NCBI RefSeq assembly: GCF_014946725.1
Contig: NZ_JACFXY010000001.1
Location: 744,001-808,000 of the forward strand
Direction: 5' to 3'
DNA: 64,000 nt
From: Mixta mediterraneensis
Lineage (GTDB): Bacteria > Pseudomonadota > Gammaproteobacteria > Enterobacterales > Enterobacteriaceae
Shown in pieces: positions 22,787 through 33,044 of the stretch. Every line of letters starts with the position of its first letter. Position 1 is the first letter of the stretch. The position numbers and the translations under genes were made by a program. The notes beneath the pieces were generated by a model. It saw nothing but the letters and a program-made list of their open reading frames with translations, was not told the origin of the DNA and searched no databases.

Positions 22787-24073
22787 TTATGCTTTCAGCA
22801 AGAAAGCGCGAAGCGGGGCAAAGTCCGCTTTCATATTATGTGACAGTAACGGTAAGCTGGCGCGCTCGGCTAATTCAGCCGGTAATTCCAGCTTCTGATC
22901 CAGAATGGCTTCCACGCTTTCGATAAATTTCGCCGGATGCGCGGTTCCCAGGAACAAGCCATATTCGCCCTCCTGAAGCTGATCGCGCAGTAAACGCCAG
23001 GCAATCGCAGCGTGTGGTTCAGAGATGTAACCTATATCCGCCAGCTTACGCATCGCTGCTTTGGTCGTGTCATCCGATACTGCGCCGTACGCCAGATCGC
23101 CCAAACGCCAGGCTTTACGGCGGAACAACTCTTCTACACGCGGCCAGTTATTTGGCTGGCTAACGTCCATCGCATTCGACAGGGTTGCCACAGTCGCATT
23201 CGGTGTCCACGCACCATTACCGAGGAAACGCGGCACGGTATCGTTAGCGTTGGTTGCTGCGATAAAACGCTTGATCGGCAGACCCAGTGATTTTGCCAGC
23301 AGGCCAGCGGTTAAATCGCCAAAGTTACCGCTTGGCACAGAAACCACCAGTTGATTACGTTTTTCCTGCGGCAACTGCGCGACGGCTTCAAAGTAATAAC
23401 AAATCTGCGCCAGCAGCCGACTGATATTGATGGAGTTTGCCGAGTTCAGGCCAATCGCCTTTTTCAGTTCTTCATCGTCAAACGCCTGCTTAACCAGCGA
23501 CTGGCACGCATCGAAATCACCGTCAATGGCAATGGTTTCAATATTGCCACCCAGCGTACAGAACAGCTTTTCCTGCAAGGGGCTGATTTTGCCCTGCGGA
23601 TAGAGGATAACGACGCGCACATTTTCCATGGCGTAAAAGGCATGGGCGACAGCGGCACCGGTATCACCTGACGTTGCGGTCAGAATCGTAATCTGCTCAT
23701 CGCTGCCGCTGACAAAGGACAGCATTTGTGCCATAAAGCGGCCACCAAAATCTTTGAACGCCAGCGTCGGGCCGTGGAACAGTTCCAGACAGGCTACGTC
23801 ATCGCTCACCTGCTTAACCGGGGCCGGGAAAGTAAACGCAGCCTTAACGCGCTCGGCGAGCGAGTGAGCGGGGATCTCGTCGCCGATATAGGCAGAAAGA
23901 ATCTTGCTGCTGCGGCTAACAAAATCCATCTCCAGCATGGCATCAATGTCAGTCAGTTCAAATTCGGGCAGCTCAAGCGGGAAAAACAGCCCTTGCTGCG
24001 AACCCAGACCTTGTTTCACCGCCTGGGCGAAGCTGACCTGCTCGTTGTGATCCTTAAGATTGTAGAGTTTCAT
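22787..24073 (-). CDS. thrC: Threonine synthase
   Basis: ThrC converts O-phosphohomoserine to threonine with pyridoxal phosphate. The protein has 428 residues, as in E. coli. The PLP Lys is in GPTLAFKDFGGRFMAQ (about 107), and TATSGDTGAAVAHAFY and VPSGNFGDLTAGLLAKSLG bind the cofactor phosphate. It follows thrB by three bases and is last in thrLABC. Confidence 0.97.
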   Translation of the reverse strand: MKLYNLKDHNEQVSFAQAVKQGLGSQQGLFFPLELPEFELTDIDAMLEMDFVSRSSKILSAYIGDEIPAHSLAERVKAAFTFPAPVKQVSDDVACLELFHGPTLAFKDFGGRFMAQMLSFVSGSDEQITILTATSGDTGAAVAHAFYAMENVRVVILYPQGKISPLQEKLFCTLGGNIETIAIDGDFDACQSLVKQAFDDEELKKAIGLNSANSINISRLLAQICYYFEAVAQLPQEKRNQLVVSVPSGNFGDLTAGLLAKSLGLPIKRFIAATNANDTVPRFLGNGAWTPNATVATLSNAMDVSQPNNWPRVEELFRRKAWRLGDLAYGAVSDDTTKAAMRKLADIGYISEPHAAIAWRLLRDQLQEGEYGLFLGTAHPAKFIESVEAILDQKLELPAELAERASLPLLSHNMKADFAPLRAFLLKA

Positions 24074-24076
24074 GCA

Positions 24077-25006
24077 TTATCCCAGTTTACGTGCGCCAGT
24101 CGTATCAAGACGGCAGATATGGACGAAGCCTTCATCATTTTGCAGATAGTGCTGGCTCAGCCAGTCGGCCATCCGCTGGGCCGTTTCCATTTGATTGCAA
24201 ACGGCAAAAAGTGTTGGACCAGAACCGGAAATGCCGCAAGCCAGGGCACCAATATCCTGCGCGGCCTGACGCGCTTCGGCAAATCCCGGCAGCAGTTTAG
24301 TACGGTAGGGTTCGGCGATCACATCTTGCATAAGTTTAGCGGCCAGCTGTGGCTGGCGTGTATGACAGGCATGAATGAACCCCGCCAGCAGGCGGCCATG
24401 CTTGATGCAATCTTGTTTACGGTATTGCGCAGGCAAAATCGCCCGCGCTTCCGCGGTGGAAACTTTGATGCCGGGATACGCCATCACCCACAGCCAGTCG
24501 TCAAAGCCCGGCACCTCCTGACTAATCACGCCATTCTCTTCCAGCATCAGCTGAATGCCGCCAAGAAAGCATGGCGCGACGTTATCGTAGTGTACGCTGC
24601 CTGAAATACGCCCTTCCAGTTCACCCATCAGCGACAGCAGTTCAGTATCGTTGAGCGGTTTATCACAAAATTCGTTCATCGCCATCAAACCCGCGACAAC
24701 CGAACAGGCGCTTGATCCCAGCCCCGAACCGATCGGCATATTTTTTTCCAGCGTCATGGCGACCGGCACGGTTTTACCAATGGCTTCGCAGAAACGCTGC
24801 CAGCACTGGTAAACAATGTTGTCTTTCGGATCAGCGGGCAATTTGCTAACAAAACTGCCTGCATTGGTCAGGCTAAAACTGTCTGCGGCTTCGACTGAAA
24901 CGCAATCCCCCAGTAACGAACCATCCACCGGCGAAACCGCCGCGCCCAGCACATCAAAGCCGACGCTAACGTTACCAATTGAGGCCGGTGCATAAATTTT
25001 TATCAT
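24077..25006 (-). CDS. thrB: Homoserine kinase
   Basis: ThrB phosphorylates homoserine. The ATG at 25006 ([18 protein letters not shown]) gives 309 residues (E. coli 310) and stands two bases after the thrA stop, with GGGAG inside the end of thrA as ribosome site; the longer frame from 25027 is unlikely. The GHMP-kinase motif [20 protein letters not shown] (about 90-109) and [13 protein letters not shown] near the C-terminus are present. Confidence 0.97.
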   Translation of the reverse strand: MIKIYAPASIGNVSVGFDVLGAAVSPVDGSLLGDCVSVEAADSFSLTNAGSFVSKLPADPKDNIVYQCWQRFCEAIGKTVPVAMTLEKNMPIGSGLGSSACSVVAGLMAMNEFCDKPLNDTELLSLMGELEGRISGSVHYDNVAPCFLGGIQLMLEENGVISQEVPGFDDWLWVMAYPGIKVSTAEARAILPAQYRKQDCIKHGRLLAGFIHACHTRQPQLAAKLMQDVIAEPYRTKLLPGFAEARQAAQDIGALACGISGSGPTLFAVCNQMETAQRMADWLSQHYLQNDEGFVHICRLDTTGARKLG

Positions 25007-25008
25007 TT

Positions 25009-27471
25009 TTAAACTCCCAACTTCCATGACAGGGTGCGCAACAGATCGGCAAAAACGCCGGCCGCAGTGACATCATTTCCGGCACCGTACCCGCGCAGCA
25101 CCAGCGGAATCGGTTGATAATAGCGGCTGTAAAACGCCAGCGCGTTTTCGCCATTTTTCACTTTATAGAGCGGATCATTACTGTCCACCGCCGCAATTTT
25201 CACCTTACAGGCTCCGCCCTCTTCAATCGCGCCGACGAAGCGTAACACTTTACCTTCATCGCGGGCTTTTGCTATGCGCGCAGCAAAAGCATTGTCCAGC
25301 TCTGGCAGGCGCTGCATAAATTGCTCAACGTCTTGAATGTCATTCAGGCTTTCAGGCAGCAGCGGCTCGATTTCAATATCACTCAGCTCCAGTTGATAAC
25401 CGGCTTCACGGGCCAGTATCAGTAATTTACGCGCCACATCCGTGCCTGAAAGATCGTCACGCGGATCCGGCTCGGTAAAGCCCATTTCACGCGCCATTTT
25501 GGTCGCTTCCGACAGCGATACGCCTTCATCCAGCTTACCGAAAATAAAGGAAAGCGAACCCGAAAGAATACCGGAAAATTTAATGAGTTCGTCGCCAGCA
25601 TTGAGCAAATTTTGCAAATTCTCAATGACCGGTAAACCCGCGCCAACGTTGGTGTCATAAAGGAATTTACGACGTGACTTCGCGGCGGCGGCGCGCATCT
25701 GCTGATAGTAATTCCAGGAAGACGTATTGGCCTTTTTGTTCGGCGTCACCACGTGGAAACCGTCCGCCAGGAAATCGGCGTACTGATCGGCAACGGCCTG
25801 GCTTGAAGTACAGTCAACAATCACCGGATTCAGCAGGTGATACTCTTTCACCAGGCGGTTCAGTCGGCCCAGATTAAACGGCTCTTTGGCTTCGCTCAGT
25901 TCGGCTTTCCAGTGGTTTAAATCGATGCCGTGCACGTTAGTTAATAAGGCGCGTGAATTAGCGATGCCGCAGACGCGCAAATCAATGTGCTTTTGCTTGA
26001 GCCACGCCTGCTGGCGATGCAGCTGATCCAGCAATGCGCCGCCCACGCCACCCACGCCGATCACAAACACTTCGATCACCTGATCGGTGGCAAACAGCAT
26101 TTGGTGCACCACGCGCACGCCAGTGGTGACATCATCGTTATTAACCACTACCGAGATGGATCGCTCTGATGAGCCCTGCGCGATGGCCACGATATTGATG
26201 TTGGCACGTGCCAGCGCTGAAAAAAATTTCGCGGAGATGCCGCGCAACGTACGCATACCATCGCCAACCACGGAAATGACCGCCAGGTTTGCGAGCACGT
26301 CCAGCGGATCGAGCAGCCCATCTTTCAGTTCAAGATAAAACTCTTCTTCCAGCACGCGGCGCGCACGTGCCTGCTCGTTCTGCGGCACGCAGAAGCTGAT
26401 GCTGTATTCAGACGAAGACTGGGTGATCAGGACCACCGAAATGCCGGTGCGTGACATCGCAGCAAATACGCGCGCCGCCATGCCAATCATTCCTTTCATG
26501 CCTGGGCCAGAGACGTTAAACATCGCCATGTTATTCAGGTTGGTGATGCCTTTTACCGGATTCTCGACCTGAGCGCCTTCGCCGCCGATTAAGGTGCCAG
26601 GGGCTTGCGGATTAGCCGTGTTTTTGATCAGGCAAGGGATCTGGAACTGAGCAATGGGGGCGATAGTGCGAGGATGAAGCACTTTGGCGCCGAAATAGGA
26701 AAGCTCCATCGCCTCCTGATAAGACATGGATTTCAGCAGGCGCGCATCAGGAACCTGACGCGGGTCACAGGTATATACCCCATCCACATCGGTCCAGATT
26801 TCACAGCAGTCGGCGCGCAAACAGGCGGCCAATACCGCAGCTGAATAATCGGAACCGTTACGGCCCAGTACTACCAGCTCGCCCCGCTCGTTACCGGCGG
26901 TAAAACCGGCCATCAGGATCATATTCTCAGCGGGAATTTTGCTGGCTTCGATACGACGGGTCGATTCGGCAATATCTACGGTGGATTCGAGGTAATGCCC
27001 AGTGGCGAGGAGTTTTTCTACCGGATCAATAACGCTGACCGCATGGCCACGCGCCTGCAACAGCGCTTCCATGATAGCAATTGAGAGTTTTTCACCGCGG
27101 CAGATCATAGCAGCATTCACGCTGTCTGGACATTGCCCCAGCAGGCTGATGCCATGTAACACCTGCTTCAGCTGCGCAAATTCTACATCCACGCGGGTTT
27201 TCATTCGGTCGTAATCAAAGCCTGGCTGTGCATCAGCCAGACCTCGCAACAGATCGGCAAAAATACGTTCGGCATCACTGATGTTCGGCAAAGCGTCCTG
27301 ACCACTGATGGTTTTCTCAATCATCGCCACCAAATGATTGGTGATTTTGGCCGGAGCCGAGAGCACGGTTGCAACCTGTCCCTGCTGCGCGTTACTTTCC
27401 AAAATGTCGGCTACGCGAAGAAAACGTTCCGCATTTGCCACCGAGGTTCCGCCGAATTTCAGCACTCGCAT
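25009..27471 (-). CDS. thrA: Bifunctional aspartokinase I / homoserine dehydrogenase I
   Basis: ThrA performs the first and third steps from aspartate to threonine and is inhibited by threonine. The protein has 820 residues, the E. coli length. Order: aspartokinase domain (1-290; [17 protein letters not shown]), two ACT domains (about 310-460), then homoserine dehydrogenase (465-820) with the Rossmann motif [17 protein letters not shown] and the catalytic region [20 protein letters not shown]. It is transcribed with thrB and thrC behind the thrL attenuator. Confidence 0.98.
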   Translation of the reverse strand: MRVLKFGGTSVANAERFLRVADILESNAQQGQVATVLSAPAKITNHLVAMIEKTISGQDALPNISDAERIFADLLRGLADAQPGFDYDRMKTRVDVEFAQLKQVLHGISLLGQCPDSVNAAMICRGEKLSIAIMEALLQARGHAVSVIDPVEKLLATGHYLESTVDIAESTRRIEASKIPAENMILMAGFTAGNERGELVVLGRNGSDYSAAVLAACLRADCCEIWTDVDGVYTCDPRQVPDARLLKSMSYQEAMELSYFGAKVLHPRTIAPIAQFQIPCLIKNTANPQAPGTLIGGEGAQVENPVKGITNLNNMAMFNVSGPGMKGMIGMAARVFAAMSRTGISVVLITQSSSEYSISFCVPQNEQARARRVLEEEFYLELKDGLLDPLDVLANLAVISVVGDGMRTLRGISAKFFSALARANINIVAIAQGSSERSISVVVNNDDVTTGVRVVHQMLFATDQVIEVFVIGVGGVGGALLDQLHRQQAWLKQKHIDLRVCGIANSRALLTNVHGIDLNHWKAELSEAKEPFNLGRLNRLVKEYHLLNPVIVDCTSSQAVADQYADFLADGFHVVTPNKKANTSSWNYYQQMRAAAAKSRRKFLYDTNVGAGLPVIENLQNLLNAGDELIKFSGILSGSLSFIFGKLDEGVSLSEATKMAREMGFTEPDPRDDLSGTDVARKLLILAREAGYQLELSDIEIEPLLPESLNDIQDVEQFMQRLPELDNAFAARIAKARDEGKVLRFVGAIEEGGACKVKIAAVDSNDPLYKVKNGENALAFYSRYYQPIPLVLRGYGAGNDVTAAGVFADLLRTLSWKLGV

Positions 27472-27498
27472 GATATAAATTCTCCTGAATTTGAGCCG

Positions 27499-27537
27499 AA
27501 AAAAAAGCCCGCACTGTTTAGGTGCGGGCTTTTTTTC
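27499..27537 (-). terminator. thr operon attenuator terminator
   Basis: Between thrL and thrA the minus strand has GCCCGCACC / (G)GTGCGGGC followed by eight T and preceded by A-rich sequence. Ribosome stalling on Thr/Ile codons of thrL would prevent its formation, as in E. coli. The A-tract on the other side makes it look bidirectional. Confidence 0.92.
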
Positions 27538-27554
27538 TGTTTTTCCTGTATGCG

Positions 27555-27623
27555 TCAGCCCGCACCGTTACCTGTGGTAATGGTGGTGGTAATAATTGTG
27601 ATGTTCAGGCTAAAATTACGCAT
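27555..27623 (-). CDS. thrL: thr operon leader peptide
   Basis: ATG 27623 to TGA 27555-27557 encodes 22 residues, reading MRNFSLN then a run of Thr and Ile codons and ending TTGNGAG. Sixteen residues share the Ile/Thr-rich character and the C-terminal TTGNGAG of E. coli ThrL. Its translation couples threonine and isoleucine supply to the attenuator just downstream. Confidence 0.95.
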   Translation of the reverse strand: MRNFSLNITIITTTITTGNGAG

Positions 27624-27808
27624 TGAGATTTATTTTATCTGTCTTTGTTTGTCCGTCTGCCTTCCAGAAGTAAAGCAAAGCGCGCGTTAAGTCAACGGAT
27701 TTGTCAATTGTATAAATTTCAATCACTGCGTACAGTTCCGCTCCGAATAAAAAATGCTGTGTGGATCGTTGGCAATGAGCACATTTATTGCGATCTGACG
27801 CTGGAAAA

Positions 27809-28513
27809 TTACGATTTACCCGACGATTTATCTATAAGATTTTTTTCTATATCGTGCAGCAGACGATGCAGCATGGCGCTGTCGCGTTGTTCCAATAATC
27901 CAACGCGTTGATCGATCCAGTCGGCCATCTTTTCATCACCGCTTACATGAAGCCGAACCAGTAAATGCTGAAATCGCTGACGCAAAGCGTGTAACTGTTG
28001 TGCATCGGCCAGTTGTGGCGTAGGTGCTACCACCTGATTCAGTGCCGCTAACTGATAGCAGTACACCATCACCGCCTGCCCTAAATTCAGAGAGGGATAA
28101 TCATTTGCCATGGGAATACCGGTAAGCAGATCGACCTGATCTAACTCTTCGTTCGTCAGACCGCTGTCTTCCCGCCCAAACACCAACGCCATACTGTTTA
28201 CCCATTGACGTTTTTCCAGTAGCTGCGTTTCAACCTGCGCTGGCGTAGCGTAATAGCGGAATTTCGCCCGACTGCGTGCAGTGGTCGCGACCGAAAAATC
28301 AATGTCAGCCAGCGCACCAGCCAGGGTGTCAAAAGTTTGCAGATTATCAAGGATCTCTCCGGCACCGTGCGCCACGCGTCGGGCCGCAGGTTCCCGCCAC
28401 GCCTCACTGGCAACAATTCGCAACTCGCTAAAACCCATGGTTTTCATCGCACGCGCGGCAGCACCAATATTTTCTGCCCGAGCGGGCGAAACCAGAATCA
28501 GGGGGAATCGCAT
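27809..28513 (-). CDS. yjtD: SPOUT-family tRNA/rRNA 2'-O-methyltransferase (YjtD/LasT)
   Basis: The 234-residue protein is a TrmH/SpoU-type methyltransferase: VSPARAENIGAAARAMKTMGF (9-29) is motif 1, ALVFGREDSGLTNEELDQVD motif 2, and YPSLNLGQAVMVYCYQLA motif 3, which form the trefoil-knot AdoMet site. It matches E. coli YjtD (228) along its length, including the C-terminal LEQRDSAMLHRLLHDIEKN. The exact RNA target is not shown by sequence. It lies between thrL and arcA as in E. coli. Confidence 0.93.
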   Translation of the reverse strand: MRFPLILVSPARAENIGAAARAMKTMGFSELRIVASEAWREPAARRVAHGAGEILDNLQTFDTLAGALADIDFSVATTARSRAKFRYYATPAQVETQLLEKRQWVNSMALVFGREDSGLTNEELDQVDLLTGIPMANDYPSLNLGQAVMVYCYQLAALNQVVAPTPQLADAQQLHALRQRFQHLLVRLHVSGDEKMADWIDQRVGLLEQRDSAMLHRLLHDIEKNLIDKSSGKS

Positions 28514-29113
28514 GATTATTCCATCAGTTTGTTAAAATCGCGGCGCATTATAACACGCGTTCTGCCCACTCAATGGATCAATAAAAAGCCAGGAAATATA
28601 ATGTTAACAATGTTAAAACACGTTAAAAAATGGCGTAACGCAATATCTGGCGGAAAAATTGGTTAAAACACAATATTCAATAAAAAAATCTTTAATTTCA
28701 TTGCGGTAAAACAGCCTCCTCCCAGGCTTTTATTTTGCTGGCCTGGCAAGAGGAATGGAGCGAAAATGCTGCTTTTTGTGAGCTAAGCAGGCAATCTACG
28801 AGAAGTTTTTCACAAAAGTGTTAACGTGCTACAATTGCATTTGATATAAGTCAACGAAGCGTTATTTTTATGCTTATTGGTTGTTGTTGGTGCTGTTAGG
28901 TTGCGGTTAATACAGTTAGGATAGATGCCCTTCTGGGGCATGCAATATTCATCCTTTCTGGCTGAGCTAACACTGTTGTTGACGTTAGTATAAAGTTTAT
29001 TAAAACATAATTTCGTACAATGGTTCAGCGCAGCGCACCGCTCTTTACAAGAGAGCCGAATAACCGCTGTACGCCCTGTTTTCAATTTGTTAGCAAATTT
29101 TAGGTAGCGAAAT
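28514..29113 (+). promoter_or_regulatory. 600-bp A+T-rich spacer: yjtD and arcA promoter region
   Basis: No convincing gene was found. The first part must hold the yjtD promoter on the minus strand. The last 250 bp should hold arcA promoters; a TTGACG followed by TAGTATAAAG and ACATAAT near 28978-29012 is promoter-like, but the spacing is not ideal. E. coli has the small gene yjjY here; an antisense frame across 28810-29178 overlaps the arcA start and is not credible. Confidence 0.5.
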
Positions 29114-29830
29114 ATGCAGACCCCACACATTCTTATCGTTGAAGACGAACTGGTCACGCGTAACACCCTCAAAAGCATCTTTGAGGCGGAAGGTTATGTG
29201 GTGTATGAAGCGACCGACGGTGCTGAAATGCATCAGATTCTGACCGAAAATGACGTCAATCTGGTGATCATGGACATCAACCTGCCTGGCAAAAACGGTC
29301 TGCTGCTGGCACGCGAACTACGCGAGCAAGCAAACGTCGCGCTGATGTTTCTTACCGGTCGTGATAATGAAGTGGATAAAATCCTTGGTCTGGAAATCGG
29401 TGCCGATGATTACATCACTAAGCCCTTTAATCCGCGTGAACTGACTATTCGTGCACGTAATTTGCTGTCGCGCACCATGAATCTGGCTTTGCCTGGTGAA
29501 GAACGTCGCCAGGTAGAAGATTACAAATTCAATGGCTGGACGCTGGACATTAACAGCCGTTCGCTGATTAACCCAAACGGCGAACCATACAAGCTGCCGC
29601 GTAGCGAATTCCGCGCCATGCTGCATTTCTGTGAAAATCCGGGCAAAATCCAGACGCGTGCCGACCTGCTGAAAAAAATGACCGGCCGTGAACTGAAGCC
29701 ACACGATCGTACTGTAGATGTCACCATCCGCCGCATCCGTAAACACTTTGAGTCAACGCCAGATACGCCAGAGATCATTGCGACCATTCATGGTGAAGGT
29801 TATCGCTTTTGCGGCGACCTTGAAGATTAA
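29114..29830 (+). CDS. arcA: Two-component response regulator ArcA
   Basis: ArcA, phosphorylated by the ArcB sensor under low oxygen, represses respiratory and TCA-cycle genes. It is a 238-residue OmpR-family protein, the E. coli length: receiver domain 1-120 with the acidic pocket VEDELVTR, phospho-Asp in [13 protein letters not shown] (54), and Lys in [12 protein letters not shown], then a C-terminal winged helix (135-234) with [15 protein letters not shown] and [12 protein letters not shown]. An ATG at 29114 with GGTAGCG upstream begins it. Confidence 0.98.
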   Translation: MQTPHILIVEDELVTRNTLKSIFEAEGYVVYEATDGAEMHQILTENDVNLVIMDINLPGKNGLLLARELREQANVALMFLTGRDNEVDKILGLEIGADDYITKPFNPRELTIRARNLLSRTMNLALPGEERRQVEDYKFNGWTLDINSRSLINPNGEPYKLPRSEFRAMLHFCENPGKIQTRADLLKKMTGRELKPHDRTVDVTIRRIRKHFESTPDTPEIIATIHGEGYRFCGDLED

Positions 29831-29836
29831 GCCGTA

Positions 29837-29863
29837 GAAAACGCCCGGTCGGGCGTTTTTTCT
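29837..29863. terminator. Terminator between arcA and creA
   Basis: AAAACGCCCG / CGGGCGTTTT with a GT loop and T-tract after arcA; the A-rich left flank makes it usable from the creA side as well. Confidence 0.9.
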
Positions 29864-29868
29864 TGGTT

Positions 29869-30342
29869 TTAACGCCACGGCATAATCGGCACCGCGCTGA
29901 GTGCATTCTTCGGCGAACCTTCCACCACTTTATCCGAATACGTTAAATAGACCAGGGCGTTGCGCTTTTTATCAAAGAAGCGTACAACCTGCAGCTTCTT
30001 GAAAATTAACGAGGTGCGTTGACGGAAAACGACTTCGCCCTGCGCTTTGCCTTGAGCAATCTTATCATTCAGCACCACCGGACCGATTTGCTGACACGAT
30101 ATGGCCGCGTCCGACGTATCTTCTGCCAGCCCTAACCCGCCTTTGATACCGCCGGTTTTCGCTCGGCTGATATAACAGGTTACATTTTTAACATCCGGAT
30201 CATCGAAGGCTTCCACCACAATTTTATGATCGGGACCAAACATCTTGAAAACCGTATCAACAGAGCCAATTTCCTCGGCCATTAACGGGGCTGAAAAGGC
30301 CATTGCGGTGAAGGCGACGATAAAAAAACGAGGTATTGTCAT
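29869..30342 (-). CDS. creA: Periplasmic protein CreA
   Basis: The ATG at 30342 ([19 protein letters not shown]) starts a 157-residue protein, the E. coli length, with a signal peptide cleaved after LMAEE or earlier. The mature part carries [27 protein letters not shown] and [30 protein letters not shown], the conserved CreA core. Function is not established. In E. coli it heads creABCD; here creBCD are absent and arcA follows directly, so creA stands alone, convergent with arcA. A longer frame to 30453 lacks a signal sequence. Confidence 0.93.
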   Translation of the reverse strand: MTIPRFFIVAFTAMAFSAPLMAEEIGSVDTVFKMFGPDHKIVVEAFDDPDVKNVTCYISRAKTGGIKGGLGLAEDTSDAAISCQQIGPVVLNDKIAQGKAQGEVVFRQRTSLIFKKLQVVRFFDKKRNALVYLTYSDKVVEGSPKNALSAVPIMPWR

Positions 30343-30538
30343 GGAGTTACCATTGCAAACGTAATAGATAGGAAGGTAATGTACTGTCAGTTGGTCAATT
30401 TGACCAAACCAAAACGGTTTTAAATCGCATTGATGTAGCACAATCATCCCCAATGTAACTACCCACTTCTTTGAGCAATGAGTGCTATTATCTATCGACT
30501 GCGTTTATCTGCGCTATCAGAGAGTATGAGGAAGTTTT

Positions 30539-31417
30539 ATGGACCAAGCCGGTATCATTCGCGATTTGCTTGTCTGGCTGGAGAGTCATTTGGATCGACC
30601 GCTTTCCCTTGATAATGTTGCCCTGAAAGCAGGTTATTCTAAGTGGCATTTACAACGGATGTTCAAAGACGTTACCGGTCACGCGATCGGTGCTTATATC
30701 CGTGCACGACGTTTATCTAAAGCCGCCGTGGCGCTGCGTCTGACCAGTCGCCCGATTCTGGATATTGCTCTGCAATATCGCTTCGATTCGCAGCAGACCT
30801 TCACTCGCGCCTTTAAAAAACAGTTTAATCAAACGCCCGCATGGTATCGCCGTTCATCAGACTGGCATTCATTCGGCATTCGTCCGCCGATTCGCCTTTA
30901 TGACGACAAGCAGCCGGAACCCATTTTCGTGACTCTGCCGGAAACGGTTCTGGTGGGACAAACGCAAAATTATACCTGCACGCTAGAGCAAATTTCCAGC
31001 TACCGTGACGAAATGCGCACCCACTTCTGGAAGCAGTTCCTGCTGGAAACCGATACGGTGCCGCCAGTGCTGTATGGCTTGCATCAGGTGCGCGCCAGTC
31101 ACGACAAAGATGATGAGCAGGAAATTCTCTACACTACCGCCGTACCCGCCGATAGCGCGATAAACATGCATTCGGGTCAGAGTGTGATCCTTGAGGCAGG
31201 TGATTACGTGCAGTTCACCTATACCGGCCAGCGCGCAGAGTTACAGGAATTTATTCTGCTGTTGTATGGAACCTGTATGCCAGTGCTCGGCCTCACCCGT
31301 CGTGAGGGCCAGGATATTGAGCGCTTCTTCACCCACGGTGGGAAAAAGCGTAGCGAGCCGCCTTCGGAAATTCGCTGTGAATACCTGATTCCCATTCGCC
31401 GTCAGTCAGCGATCTAA
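30539..31417 (+). CDS. rob: AraC-family right-original-binding transcription activator Rob
   Basis: Rob activates the mar/sox/rob regulon for tolerance to antibiotics, solvents and superoxide. The 292-residue protein (E. coli 289) has the two-helix-turn-helix AraC domain (8-105; LSLDNVALKAGYSKWHLQRMF and ILDIALQYRFDSQQTFTRAFKKQF), and a GyrI-like C-terminal ligand domain (120-288). The ATG at 30539 has GAGGAAG upstream. It is divergent from creA and convergent with gpmB. Confidence 0.96.
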   Translation: MDQAGIIRDLLVWLESHLDRPLSLDNVALKAGYSKWHLQRMFKDVTGHAIGAYIRARRLSKAAVALRLTSRPILDIALQYRFDSQQTFTRAFKKQFNQTPAWYRRSSDWHSFGIRPPIRLYDDKQPEPIFVTLPETVLVGQTQNYTCTLEQISSYRDEMRTHFWKQFLLETDTVPPVLYGLHQVRASHDKDDEQEILYTTAVPADSAINMHSGQSVILEAGDYVQFTYTGQRAELQEFILLLYGTCMPVLGLTRREGQDIERFFTHGGKKRSEPPSEIRCEYLIPIRRQSAI

Positions 31418-31419
31418 AA

Positions 31420-31450
31420 CAAAAATGCCGTCCTCGCGACGGCATTTTTA
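31420..31450. terminator. Bidirectional terminator between rob and gpmB
   Basis: AAAAATGCCGTC / GACGGCATTTTT with a CTCGC loop fills the 33-bp gap between the convergent genes; T-tracts are present on both strands. Confidence 0.92.
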
Positions 31451-32098
31451 TTAGCGCTGTAATTCGTCGAGTGCAGGCGCATCGAGATGAGAGACATCCC
31501 CAGCCGTTTCAACCACCCAACCTTTTGCCAGCCAGGCGCTTTGCTGATGATCAATGCGTGAAATCGAACAGTTACGCAAACGTAAACGACGTTCGGCATG
31601 AGCAGGCAAACCCAGAATGGTGCTAACCAGCACGCCCAGCGCCATACCGTGACTGACTATCAGCGGACGGCTGCCTGCTGGCAGTTCAAGACAGGCATTC
31701 AGCGCCTCATGCATACGCGCCGCCATTTCCGTCATTGATTCGCCCTCAGGAATGCGTCCTCCTTCAGTACCGTTCACCAGCGTAGTGCGCCAGGCTTCTT
31801 CTTCTGGCGTCAAGCCATCCAGTGGACGCTTTTCCAGCACGCCCATGTTCAGTTCGCGTAAGCGCGGATCCAGCGTCACCCTACAACCGCAGGCATCAGC
31901 AATGATTTCCGCAGTATGACGCGTACGTCCTAAATCGCTGGAAATGACATGCGTGATGCCTGAGTCTTTAACACGTTCCCCCACCTGATGGGCCTGTTGT
32001 TCACCTTTTTCCGTCAGCGGACTGTCGGACTGACCCTGAATGCGTCGCTCCGCATTCCATACCGTTTCACCGTGACGAACAAGATAGACCTGTAGCAT
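31451..32098 (-). CDS. gpmB: Histidine phosphatase family protein GpmB
   Basis: The 215-residue protein (E. coli GpmB 215) belongs to the phosphoglycerate mutase/histidine phosphatase superfamily. Catalytic residues are in [20 protein letters not shown] (His 9, Arg 8), with Glu in [10 protein letters not shown] and the second His in [13 protein letters not shown]. Although named as a phosphoglycerate mutase, the enzyme's physiological substrate is uncertain and may be another phosphate ester. It is divergent from yjjX across 61 bp. Confidence 0.94.
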   Translation of the reverse strand: MLQVYLVRHGETVWNAERRIQGQSDSPLTEKGEQQAHQVGERVKDSGITHVISSDLGRTRHTAEIIADACGCRVTLDPRLRELNMGVLEKRPLDGLTPEEEAWRTTLVNGTEGGRIPEGESMTEMAARMHEALNACLELPAGSRPLIVSHGMALGVLVSTILGLPAHAERRLRLRNCSISRIDHQQSAWLAKGWVVETAGDVSHLDAPALDELQR

Positions 32099-32159
32099 GC
32101 TTAGTTTCCGTTATACTGCGACCAAAATTGCCTTAAATTACTCAAGGGTTCAACCAATT

Positions 32160-32678
32160 ATGTACCACGTTGTCGCAGCCACCATCAACCCAGCGAAGAT
32201 TCGCGCAATTGCACAAGCGTTCAACGACGTTTTCGGAGAAGGATCCTGCCATATCGAAGGGGTCGAGGTCGATAGCGGCGTGGCGGCACAGCCATTAACT
32301 CATCTGGAAACGCGAACGGGCGCACGTCAGCGCGTGATGAACGCGCGACAGGTCCGACCGGAGGCCGATTTCTGGGTAGCGATTGAAGCGGGAATTGAAG
32401 AGAATTACGCCTTTGCCTGGATAGTCGTGGAAAATCAAAAACAGCGCGGTGAATCACGTTCGGCCAGTTTTACTCTGCCGCCCGTGGTGATGTCCGGTTT
32501 GCAACAAGGACGTGAACTGGGGGAAGAGATGGCGCGACTGACCGGCGTAGAAAATATTAAGCATAAAGGCGGCGCGATTGGTGCTTTTACCCATGGCCTG
32601 CTGAGTCGTTCGAGTGTTTATCATCAGGCATTGATTTTAGCACTGTGCCCGTTTACTCATCCGCTGTATCAGCAATAA
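32160..32678 (+). CDS. yjjX: Inosine/xanthosine triphosphatase
   Basis: YjjX removes ITP and XTP to protect nucleic acids. The ATG at 32160 ([17 protein letters not shown]) gives 172 residues (E. coli 170); a longer frame from 32097 overlaps gpmB and is not supported. The family signatures NPAKI (10-14), [28 protein letters not shown] and [22 protein letters not shown] are present. It abuts the convergent trpR with no spacer. Confidence 0.95.
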   Translation: MYHVVAATINPAKIRAIAQAFNDVFGEGSCHIEGVEVDSGVAAQPLTHLETRTGARQRVMNARQVRPEADFWVAIEAGIEENYAFAWIVVENQKQRGESRSASFTLPPVVMSGLQQGRELGEEMARLTGVENIKHKGGAIGAFTHGLLSRSSVYHQALILALCPFTHPLYQQ

Positions 32679-32999
32679 TTAGCGGTGTCCCAGATGCGCT
32701 TCCAGCCAACGCTTCAGCTCTGGTGGCGCCTCTTTCAGGCTGTTTGATCCACGCGTAATGGTGGCAATGCCCACGCCAAGCTCGTTCTTCAGCTCACGCT
32801 GGCTCATTTCGCCCATCATTAACTCTTCGATAATACGCAATCTTGTACCCAATGCTTCGCGTTCATCTGGTGTCATCATGAGTTGCATCAACGGCAATGC
32901 GTGACCATTGGCGAAAGCTTGCTGCATTAAATCGACAAAGCGCAGCCAGTTATCATCAGAAATAGTCGTGTTTGACGAGGTGCCAGAGGATTGGGTCAT
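32679..32999 (-). CDS. trpR: Trp operon repressor
   Basis: TrpR, with bound tryptophan, represses trp, aroH, mtr and itself. The 106-residue all-helical protein (E. coli 108) has the helix-turn-helix region [25 protein letters not shown] (about 66-90) and the C-terminal dimer helix LKRWLEAHL. It follows slt by 45 bp in the same direction, with its operator in that gap. Confidence 0.97.
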   Translation of the reverse strand: MTQSSGTSSNTTISDDNWLRFVDLMQQAFANGHALPLMQLMMTPDEREALGTRLRIIEELMMGEMSQRELKNELGVGIATITRGSNSLKEAPPELKRWLEAHLGHR

Positions 33000-33005
33000 G
33001 AACGG

Positions 33006-33035
33006 GCTTCCGTACTCACTAAAGAGTACGGAAGC
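33006..33035. promoter_or_regulatory. trp-type operator in front of trpR
   Basis: A 12-bp perfect inverted repeat (GCTTCCGTACTC / GAGTACGGAAGC) around a 6-base centre lies just before the trpR start. It keeps the GTACT...AGTAC frame of TrpR operators, although the central CTAG elements of the E. coli site differ. This fits autorepression. As RNA the same repeat would form a hairpin behind slt. Confidence 0.72.
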
Positions 33036-33044
33036 TTAGCACAG

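Noticed and set aside
28810..29178. 122-codon minus-strand frame upstream of and overlapping arcA
   Set aside because: It overlaps the arcA start, has Cys/Thr/Asn-rich low-complexity content and no ribosome site or known motif.
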